Positions 15,986 to 21,289 of a stretch of 27,185 nucleotides of DNA are shown here, in pieces; the stretch's first letter is position 1, and every line of letters begins with the position of its first letter. The position numbers were made by a program, and so were the translations under genes. This stretch comes from Caulobacter segnis (GTDB taxonomy: Bacteria; Pseudomonadota; Alphaproteobacteria; Caulobacterales; Caulobacteraceae), in NCBI RefSeq assembly GCF_003243465.1, contig NZ_QFQZ01000067.1, forward strand, positions 1 to 27,185, read 5' to 3'. Under the pieces are notes generated by a model that was not told the origin of the DNA, did no database searches, and saw nothing but the letters and a program-made list of their open reading frames with translations.

Positions 15986-16948
15986 TTAGTCCTTGGTCGG
16001 ATCGGCGGCGTTCGGGTCGCCATAGGTGAGGGCGACGAAGACGTCCTCCAGATCGGGATCCTCGGTGGCGATGTCCTTGATCAGGACGCCGCTGGCGCGC
16101 ACGGCCGCCAGGACCTGCTCGACGCTCGATTGGCCGGTGCGATAGCTGACCGAGAAGGCGCCGCCCGTCCGCAGCTTGGTGTCGAAGCCGGCGAGCGCCG
16201 GCGCGGCCGTCACCGGCTGCTCCGGGGTGACCACGACGTTGCGGCTGTCCATTCGGCTGAGCAGCGTCCCCGTCGGTTCGCAGGCCACGACCTCGCCGCG
16301 GTTGACGATGGCGATCTGGTCGCAGAGCTCTTGCGCTTCTTCAAGATAGTGGGTGGTCAGGACGATGGTGACGCCCAGCTCGTTCAGGCCGGTGACATAC
16401 TGCCAGAGCTGGCGGCGCAGCTCGACGTCCACGCCGGCGGTAGGTTCGTCCAGAATCAGGACCGGGGGCTGGTGGACCATGGCCTTGGCCACCATCAGGC
16501 GCCGCTTCATGCCGCCCGAGAGTTGCCGGACATAGGCGTTAGCCTTGTCGCCGAGGCCCAGGGCGTTCAGCAGTTCGTCCGTCCGGCGCTCACGCTTGGG
16601 CACGCCGTAGAAGCCAGCCTGGACCTCCAGGGATTCGCGCGGGGTGAAGAAGACGTCGGCGGCCAGCTCCTGCGGCACGACGCCGATGGCGGCGCGGGCG
16701 TCGCGGGGCCGCTGGTCGATGTCGCGCCCCCAGATCCGCACCGTGCCAGAGCTTTTGCGAACCAAGCCCGCCAGGATGTTGATGAAAGTCGACTTGCCCG
16801 CGCCGTTCGGCCCGAGCAGGCCGAAGATCGAGCCGCGCGGGATCTTCAGGTCGATGCCGTTCAGGGCCCGCTTTTCCGGCGAGGTCTTGGTGGCGGCGTA
16901 GGTCTTGTAGAGGCCTTCGGCTTCGATGGCGTAGGCGGGCAGGTCCAT
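15986..16948 (-). CDS. ABC transporter ATP-binding protein (YadG-like)
   Basis: This 320-aa cytosolic ATPase would energise an ABC-2 type exporter. Landmarks are Walker A GPNGAGKST at 46-54, Q-loop VPQE at 91-94, signature LSGGM at 143-147, Walker B LILDEPTAGVD at 164-174 and switch His200 in TTHYLEEA. A C-terminal extension of about 90 residues (VVVTPEQPVTAAP onward, ending near DLEDVFVALT) is typical of YadG/CcmA-like export ATPases. The ATG at 16948 puts the protein at normal length; a longer frame to 17209 exists, but its extra residues look non-coding. No permease gene of the ABC-2 type lies on either side, so the partner is elsewhere or encoded in trans. The gene is divergent from the zf-CHCC gene. 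Confidence 0.92.
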   Translation of the reverse strand: MDLPAYAIEAEGLYKTYAATKTSPEKRALNGIDLKIPRGSIFGLLGPNGAGKSTFINILAGLVRKSSGTVRIWGRDIDQRPRDARAAIGVVPQELAADVFFTPRESLEVQAGFYGVPKRERRTDELLNALGLGDKANAYVRQLSGGMKRRLMVAKAMVHQPPVLILDEPTAGVDVELRRQLWQYVTGLNELGVTIVLTTHYLEEAQELCDQIAIVNRGEVVACEPTGTLLSRMDSRNVVVTPEQPVTAAPALAGFDTKLRTGGAFSVSYRTGQSSVEQVLAAVRASGVLIKDIATEDPDLEDVFVALTYGDPNAADPTKD

Positions 16949-17016
16949 GAATCGTCCAGAATGCAAACGGCGAGGCCGGAAACGCCGCGTGAAGGGGCCC
17001 TGGAGGCGCGCGTCGA

Positions 17017-17046
17017 TTGACGGCGCCTTTCGGCGTCGCATAGGTA
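17017..17046 (+). promoter_or_regulatory. Possible promoter for zf-CHCC/thioesterase pair
   Basis: TTGACGG at 17017-17023 is an exact match to the Caulobacter -35 consensus TTGACGS. The -10 is not convincing: TAGGTA around 17041 would give an E. coli-like spacing of about 18, and no good GCTANAWC is present. The gene start is 17100. Confidence 0.3.
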
Positions 17047-17099
17047 TGCCTCGTTCGCGGTGACGCCAAGACCGCGATCCGAATTCGAGGACTCCGAAG

Positions 17100-17384
17100 A
17101 TGGCCAAGGCCAAAAATACGCCCGCCAACGCGACCGTTCCGACCGCCATGGATCCGGCGGCGATCGCCGGTCCCGCGCCGGAGACGATTATCGTCCATTC
17201 GCACCGCATCGCCTGCGACGGCGTCGGCGGGGCATTGGGTCATCCGCGCGTCTGGCTCGAGATGGGTGCGGCCGGCTTCGTCGACTGCCCATACTGCGAT
17301 CGTCGCTTCGTCGCGGCCACCGGCGAGGGCGACGAGCACGAGCAACTCGCGCCCGGCGTCTACGAAGGCGCTGGCGGCCACTAA
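17100..17384 (+). CDS. zf-CHCC zinc-finger protein (NDUFS6-like)
   Basis: This 94-aa protein carries the zf-CHCC domain (PF10276). The zinc ligands are Cys39, His48, Cys63 and Cys66 within IACDG, GALGHPRVWL and FVDCPYCDRRFV. The first 27 residues are Ala/Pro/Thr-rich and probably disordered. The family includes the mitochondrial complex I accessory subunit NDUFS6 and its alphaproteobacterial counterpart, so association with NADH:quinone oxidoreductase is a reasonable but unproved role. Only three bases separate its stop from the GTG of the thioesterase gene, so the two are probably co-transcribed. The ATG is preceded by a purine-rich GAGGACTCCGAAG. Confidence 0.88.
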   Translation: MAKAKNTPANATVPTAMDPAAIAGPAPETIIVHSHRIACDGVGGALGHPRVWLEMGAAGFVDCPYCDRRFVAATGEGDEHEQLAPGVYEGAGGH

Positions 17385-17387
17385 GCC

Positions 17388-17822
17388 GTGAACGACAGCG
17401 TGCCGCCGGCCCAGCGGGCCGAGACCCTCGCCAAGGCCTGGGAAAAGGCCGAGTGGCCGCACGAGGCGCCGGTGCTGCGCGCCATCGCCATGCCGTCGGA
17501 CACCAATCCCGAAGGCGACATCTTCGGCGGCTGGCTGCTGTCCCAGATGGACCTCGCGGCGGCGTCGATCGCCTTTCACCGCGCGGCGGGCCGCTGCGCC
17601 ACCATCGCCATCGACGGCATGACCTTTATCAGTCCGGTTTTCGTCGGCGACGAGGTCAGCCTGTTCGCCAAGGTCGTCCACACCGGTCGGACCTCGCTCA
17701 AGGTCGCGGTCGAGGCCTGGCGTCGCCGCCGTGACGGCGAGCAGGCGCACAAGGTGACCGAGGGCGTCTTCACCTTCGTGGCCATCGACGAGCACCGAAA
17801 GCCGCGTCCGCTTCCCGTCTAG
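17388..17822 (+). CDS. YciA-like acyl-CoA thioesterase (hotdog fold)
   Basis: This 144-aa protein should hydrolyse acyl-CoA to free acid and CoA in the cytosol. The signature MPSDTNPEGDIFGGWLLSQM (54-73) followed by the catalytic-region Asp of QMDLAAA is that of YciA/ACOT hotdog thioesterases. FISPVFVGDEVSLFAKVV and the closing VTEGVFTFVAID complete the hotdog sheet. Length is normal for the family. The start is a GTG three bases after the zf-CHCC stop, so translation is likely coupled. Its TAG stop lies in the palindrome CTAG (17819-17822), which also supplies the stop of the convergent VIT gene. The substrate chain length is unknown. Confidence 0.9.
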   Translation: MNDSVPPAQRAETLAKAWEKAEWPHEAPVLRAIAMPSDTNPEGDIFGGWLLSQMDLAAASIAFHRAAGRCATIAIDGMTFISPVFVGDEVSLFAKVVHTGRTSLKVAVEAWRRRRDGEQAHKVTEGVFTFVAIDEHRKPRPLPV

Positions 17823-18520
17823 ACGACCGCGCCGAACGCCTTGCCGATCAGGGCGGTGGCCGCAAGCGCCAGGGCGCCCCAGAACGTCACGCGGATCACC
17901 GACTTCAGCGGCGCCGCGCCCCCGGCCCAGGCGCCCAGCCATCCAAGCATCGCCAGCGCCAGCAGCGTGGCCGCCGTGACCACCGGGATCATCACGGCCA
18001 AGGGCGCCAGGGCGGTGACCGCCAGCGGCATGGCGGCGCCGACCGCGAAGGTCGCGGCCGAGGTCAGGGCCGCCTGGACCGGGCGCGCCGCCAGATGCTC
18101 GGAGATGCCTAGCTCGTCCCGCGCATGAGCGGCCAAGGCGTCGCCGGCGTTCAATTGAACGGCGACTTGCCGGGCGAGATCTGGCGTCAAGCCGCGCGCG
18201 ACATAGATCGCGGTCATCTCGTCCAGCTCCTCCTCGGGCCTGGTCGCCAGCTCTTCGCGTTCGCGGGCGAGGTCGGCGGCCTCGCTGTCGGCCTGGGAGC
18301 TGACCGAGACATATTCGCCGGCCGCCATCGACATCGCGCCCGCCACCAGGCCCGCGCCGGCCGCCAGCAGGATCGGGCCGCGCGAGGCCTCCGCCGCCGC
18401 GACGCCGACCACCAGGGCCGCGGTCGAGACAATGCCGTCATTGGCCCCAAGCACCGCCGCGCGTAGCCAGCCGATCCGCGACACGGCATGCCGTTCGACG
18501 TGGGCCTTCAAGCGCGCCAT
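17819..18520 (-). CDS. VIT/CCC1-family metal transporter
   Basis: This 233-aa inner-membrane protein resembles the vacuolar iron transporter family, which moves Fe2+ or Mn2+. RIGWLRAAVLGANDGIVSTA contains the family's Asn-Asp-Gly motif in the first helix, and GAGLVAGAMSMAAGEYVSVS the second conserved block. The cytosolic region EADLAREREELATRPEEELDEM is the acidic, glutamate-rich metal-binding domain typical of VIT1. The C-terminal helices follow from ALTSAATFAVG. I chose the ATG at 18520 because the preceding GGAGGGGAG is a strong Shine-Dalgarno. A frame extending to 18577 would add 19 poorly conserved residues. That Shine-Dalgarno sits in a hairpin (18521-18559). Stop codons are shared with the convergent thioesterase gene. 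Confidence 0.88.
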   Translation of the reverse strand: MARLKAHVERHAVSRIGWLRAAVLGANDGIVSTAALVVGVAAAEASRGPILLAAGAGLVAGAMSMAAGEYVSVSSQADSEAADLAREREELATRPEEELDEMTAIYVARGLTPDLARQVAVQLNAGDALAAHARDELGISEHLAARPVQAALTSAATFAVGAAMPLAVTALAPLAVMIPVVTAATLLALAMLGWLGAWAGGAAPLKSVIRVTFWGALALAATALIGKAFGAVV

Positions 18521-18559
18521 GGGCTCCCCTCCGCTCTCGTTTGACCGCAGGAGGAGCCC
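18521..18559 (-). promoter_or_regulatory. RNA hairpin covering the VIT gene ribosome-binding site
   Basis: In the leftward transcript GGGCTCC (18559-18553) pairs with GGAGCCC (18527-18521), which directly abuts the ATG. An extra TCC/GGA pairing lies inside, with two unpaired G. The Shine-Dalgarno GGAGGGGAG is inside the right arm. The loop contains AACGAGA, shared with the hairpin at 26020-26052. No U-tract follows, so a terminator is unlikely. Confidence 0.55.
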
Positions 18560-18597
18560 CCGAGACGCCTGGGTCAAGCGCCGCGCGCGCTTACGGG

Positions 18598-19032
18598 CTA
18601 ATGCGTCAGGTCGAATTGACCAGGCGCGACGTCCAGCCAGGCGCAGATATCCAGGATGACCTGGCGTTCGTCGGCCTCGAGCCCGCCGTCGGCGATGGAT
18701 ACGGCCACCGCGGCGGCGGCGACCTCGACGGCCTCGGCGCGGCCCCTAAGCCGACGGACCATCATCTCCGCCTCGGCGCGCGCCTCGTCCGGACGGGTCT
18801 CGAACCGGGCGTCGAGAGCTTCGAAGGCTTCCAGGACGTCGTCGACGCCGAAGGGGATCAGCCCGGCCTGGCCGCGAATACGATCCAGCATCCGTCCGCG
18901 CTCCTCGGTCGAGACCTCGCCATCCGCGTGGGCGATCAGGGCGCAGGCGGCCACCACGGCGTCCAGTTGTTCGAGTTGCCGCGGAGTCCAGACGTCGGTC
19001 GGGGCCAGCGCCTTGCGCAGGGCGTTGTTCAT
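18598..19032 (-). CDS. TerB-domain protein
   Basis: This 144-aa soluble, mostly helical protein matches the TerB (tellurite-resistance) fold: LDAVVAACALIAHADGEVS with EERGRM, then the second half-repeat VEVAAAAVAVSIADGGLEAD with ERQVILDI. The paired acidic DGE and DGG/DE loops are the metal-ion sites of this fold. I chose the ATG at 19032 because GAGGAA sits seven bases upstream. An in-frame ATG at 19074, four bases after the upstream stop, would add MSKPVNNNENEETT and has a Shine-Dalgarno spaced too closely. The gene lies between a 61-aa unknown gene and the VIT transporter, all leftward, and may belong to a metal or envelope stress unit. TerB domains often work without TerC/TerD, so tellurite is not implied. 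Confidence 0.82.
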   Translation of the reverse strand: MNNALRKALAPTDVWTPRQLEQLDAVVAACALIAHADGEVSTEERGRMLDRIRGQAGLIPFGVDDVLEAFEALDARFETRPDEARAEAEMMVRRLRGRAEAVEVAAAAVAVSIADGGLEADERQVILDICAWLDVAPGQFDLTH

Positions 19033-19078
19033 GGTCGTTTCCTCGTTCTCGTTGTTGTTGACGGGTTTGGACATCGCC

Positions 19079-19264
19079 TCACGCCCAGCGGGCGGTGGCG
19101 GCGTCCAGCTCCATCGTCCAGAGCCGCTCCTGCAGGCCTTGTCGCCGCAGGTTCCAGATCTGGATCTTGGCCTTGTCGGGATTGGGCCGCTCGCCTTCTT
19201 CGCGCATGGCCATGCTCAGCCGCGCGATCTCCGCGCGAAGCTGCTGGGCGTTCATCAGGGGCAT
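19079..19264 (-). CDS. Small hypothetical protein, 61 aa, probably helical
   Basis: I do not recognise this family. The 61 residues are rich in Arg, Glu, Gln and Leu with heptad-like spacing (LRAEIARLSMAMREE and WNLRRQGLQERLWTMEL), suggesting two amphipathic helices joined by a PNPDK turn. No signal peptide or cysteines are present. It is supported as a gene by AGAGGAG nine bases before the ATG at 19264, by good codon bias and by the close downstream TerB gene, whose longer possible start is only four bases after this stop. An ATG three codons later (19255) is an alternative start. Confidence 0.7.
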   Translation of the reverse strand: MPLMNAQQLRAEIARLSMAMREEGERPNPDKAKIQIWNLRRQGLQERLWTMELDAATARWA

Positions 19265-19286
19265 GTCGTCGCTCTCCTCTGTTGGG

Positions 19287-19374
19287 GAGTGCGCCGATGT
19301 CGGACCAAAGGGGGCTGGGAGGGGAAAGCGTCCTCAGGACCCGGCACCGAGCGCACTCGATGCGGTCCGACATC
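19287..19374. repeat. Interleaved inverted repeats upstream of the 61-aa gene
   Basis: Two perfect inverted pairs are interleaved. GAGTGCGC (19287-19294) pairs with GCGCACTC (19351-19358), and GATGTCGGACC (19296-19306) pairs with GGTCCGACATC (19364-19374). The order is A B A' B', which cannot form one simple hairpin. It suits either a pseudoknot-like leader RNA or paired protein-binding half-sites. The region lies just upstream of a leftward gene set. Confidence 0.65.
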
Positions 19375-19378
19375 ACGG

Positions 19379-19394
19379 TCGACGCTAGCGTCGA
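19379..19394. repeat. 16-bp perfect palindrome centred on CTAG
   Basis: TCGACGCTAGCGTCGA is its own reverse complement. It lies between epmA (ending 19476) and the 61-aa gene (starting 19264), next to the interleaved repeats. Part of it, GACGCTAGC, recurs at 19471-19479 across the epmA stop codon. It could be an operator. Confidence 0.65.
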
Positions 19395-19475
19395 ACGTCA
19401 GAGGGGCCCGGCCCGCATCTAGGACTTTGGAAGAAACGGGCCGTAACTCAAGAGGGGAGAGCGAAATTTTTGACG

Positions 19476-20522
19476 CTAGCCCGCGACAGGCGTCCAGAGC
19501 ACGTCCTCGATCCGGCGAGCGCCGGTCGCCAGCAGGACCAGACGGTCGAAGCCGAGGGCGGAGCCCGACGCCTCTGGCATGTCGGCCAGGGCGGCCAGGA
19601 AGTCCTCGTCGATCGGATGGCGCTCGCCGTAGACCCTCGCCTTCTCGTCCATCTCGAGGATGAACCGCCGACGCTGCTCCACCGGATCGGTCAACTCGCC
19701 GAAGGCGTTGGCCAGCTCGACGCCGCAGGCATAGAGCTCGAAGCGCTCGGCCACGCGCGGGTCGGCGGCCTTGGGGCGAGCCAGCGCCGCTTCGGGGATG
19801 GGGTACTCGCACAGGATCGTGGGCCGGCCCTCGCCAAGGCGGGGCTCCACCTTCTCGACGATGATCCGGCTGAAGATGTCGGCCCAGGTGTCATCCTCGG
19901 CGACACGGATGCCCGCCGCCACCGCCTCGGCGGCCAGGGCGTTGCGATCAGTGGTCCCATCGGACGCCACGCTGGCCGGCAGGTCGACGCCCGCATGGCG
20001 CCGGAACGCTTCGGCGACCGACAGCCGCTCGGGCGGGGCGAAGGGATCGCAGGCCACGCCCCGGAAATCGAAGCGCCGGGTTCCCGCCGTCTCGGCCGCC
20101 AGGGCCACAAGGGCGGCGCAGTCGTCCATCAGCGTCTGGTAGGGCGCTTCGGCGCGATACCACTCCAGCATCGTGAATTCGGGGTGGTGCAGCGGTCCGC
20201 GCTCGCGATTGCGCCAGACCTTGCCCAGGCTGAAGATCTTCGCCTCGCCCGCCGCCAGCAGCTTCTTGCAGGCGAACTCGGGCGAGGTGTGCAGGTAGAG
20301 CTGAGCCGTCTCGCCGGCCGGGTTCAGCGCCTCGGTGGCGAAGGCGTGCAGATGCGCTTCGGCCCCGGGCGAGACCTGCAAGGCGGCTGTCTCGACCTCC
20401 TCGAAGCCCTCGGCCTCGAACCAGGCGCGGAAGGCCTTGGTGATGCGATTGCGCGCCAGGAGGAATGGGCGGCGGTCTTGGTGGACGTCTGTGCGCCACC
20501 AGGTCGAGGAAGGGTGCGGCAA
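19476..20522 (-). CDS. epmA: EF-P--(R)-beta-lysine ligase EpmA (GenX/PoxA)
   Basis: This 348-aa enzyme activates (R)-beta-lysine with ATP and attaches it to elongation factor P. It is a stand-alone class II lysyl-tRNA synthetase-like catalytic domain without the anticodon-binding domain. Motif 2 is seen as VWRNRERGPLHHPEFTMLEW and motif 3 as GSALGFDRLVLLATG near the C-terminus. YLHTSPEFACKKLLAAG and ELANAFGEL are other conserved stretches. Length is slightly above the E. coli form (about 325 aa). The start is a TTG at 20522; no ATG or in-frame GTG precedes the conserved SSTWWRTDVHQDRRPFLL region. It is divergent from efp, 120 bases apart. EpmB, which makes the beta-lysine, is not in the window. 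Confidence 0.92.
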   Translation of the reverse strand: MPHPSSTWWRTDVHQDRRPFLLARNRITKAFRAWFEAEGFEEVETAALQVSPGAEAHLHAFATEALNPAGETAQLYLHTSPEFACKKLLAAGEAKIFSLGKVWRNRERGPLHHPEFTMLEWYRAEAPYQTLMDDCAALVALAAETAGTRRFDFRGVACDPFAPPERLSVAEAFRRHAGVDLPASVASDGTTDRNALAAEAVAAGIRVAEDDTWADIFSRIIVEKVEPRLGEGRPTILCEYPIPEAALARPKAADPRVAERFELYACGVELANAFGELTDPVEQRRRFILEMDEKARVYGERHPIDEDFLAALADMPEASGSALGFDRLVLLATGARRIEDVLWTPVAG

Positions 20523-20561
20523 GGGCTCTAAACCGAAGAGACTGGAGATTTCGCCCCTTTC

Positions 20562-20569
20562 GCTATAGG
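20562..20569 (+). promoter_or_regulatory. Possible -10 element of efp
   Basis: GCTATAGG matches six positions of the Caulobacter -10 consensus GCTANAWC and would give efp a leader of about 65 bases. No good -35 (TTGACGS) is found upstream, so this is weak. Confidence 0.25.
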
Positions 20570-20642
20570 AGGGCGCTCACGGATCAATAGCACGAACGCG
20601 CCCGCGGCCTCGCGCGCGCTTTCCACCAAGGACGGTAACTAC

Positions 20643-21209
20643 GTGAAGGTCGCAGCCAGCTCGCTCCGCAAAGGCTCCGTCGTCGATCTCGACGGCAAGC
20701 TCTATGTCGTCCTGAGCGCCGAGAACATCCACCCCGGCAAGGGCACCCCGGTGACCCAGCTGAACATGCGCCGCATCTCGGACGGCGTGAAGGTTTCGGA
20801 ACGCTACCGCACGACCGAGCAGGTCGAGCGCGCCTTCGTCGACGACCGCAATCACACCTTCCTGTACCAGGACGGCGAAGGCTTCCACTTCATGAACCCC
20901 GAGACCTACGACCAGCTCGTGGCGACCGAAGAGGTGATCGGTGACGCCGCGCCCTACCTGCAGGAAGGCATGACCGTCATCCTGTCGACCCACAATGACG
21001 TGCCGATCGCCATCGACCTGCCGCGCACCGTGGTGCTGGAGATCGTCGACACCGAGCCTTCGGTGAAGGGCCAGACCGCCAGCTCGTCCTACAAGCCGGC
21101 CGTGCTCAGCAACGGCGTCAAGACGACGGTTCCGCCGTACATCACCTCGGGCACCAAGGTGGTGATCCTGACGGAAGACGGCTCCTACGTGGAACGCGCC
21201 AAGGACTAA
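20643..21209 (+). CDS. efp: Translation elongation factor P
   Basis: EF-P, 188 aa, binds stalled ribosomes between the P and E sites and helps form bonds at consecutive prolines. The three beta-barrel domains are present: an N-terminal KOW-like domain (about 1-63), a central OB domain (about 65-128) and a C-terminal OB domain ending YVERAKD. The exposed loop HPGKGTP carries Lys33, equivalent to the E. coli Lys34 that EpmA modifies. The start is GTG at 20643 with AAGGA about ten bases upstream; the next ATG would remove essential sequence. epmA lies divergently next door, so modifier and substrate are encoded side by side. A strong terminator follows 25 bases after the stop. Confidence 0.97.
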   Translation: MKVAASSLRKGSVVDLDGKLYVVLSAENIHPGKGTPVTQLNMRRISDGVKVSERYRTTEQVERAFVDDRNHTFLYQDGEGFHFMNPETYDQLVATEEVIGDAAPYLQEGMTVILSTHNDVPIAIDLPRTVVLEIVDTEPSVKGQTASSSYKPAVLSNGVKTTVPPYITSGTKVVILTEDGSYVERAKD

Positions 21210-21234
21210 GCGCCTCTCGGTCGCTGAAACTGGA

Positions 21235-21266
21235 AAGGCCCGGCGGGTGACCGCCGGGCCTTCTTG
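21235..21266 (+). terminator. Rho-independent terminator after efp
   Basis: AAGGCCCGGCGG (21235-21246) and CCGCCGGGCCTT (21251-21262) are perfect 12-bp arms around a GTGA loop, followed by CTTGG after TTCTT. The T-run is short, but the stem is very stable. It lies between two convergent genes and could also stop the leftward TonB-receptor transcript. Confidence 0.85.
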
Positions 21267-21289
21267 GTGTCTGGCGGATGGCCGGCGGA

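Noticed and set aside
16949..17209. Longer N-terminus for the ABC ATPase
   Set aside because: The extra 87 residues are not ABC-like and overlap the divergent zf-CHCC gene start.
19409..19443. An intrinsic terminator after epmA (CGGCCCG/CGGGCCG)
   Set aside because: The arms are 7 bp with a 21-base loop, and no T-run follows on the leftward strand.
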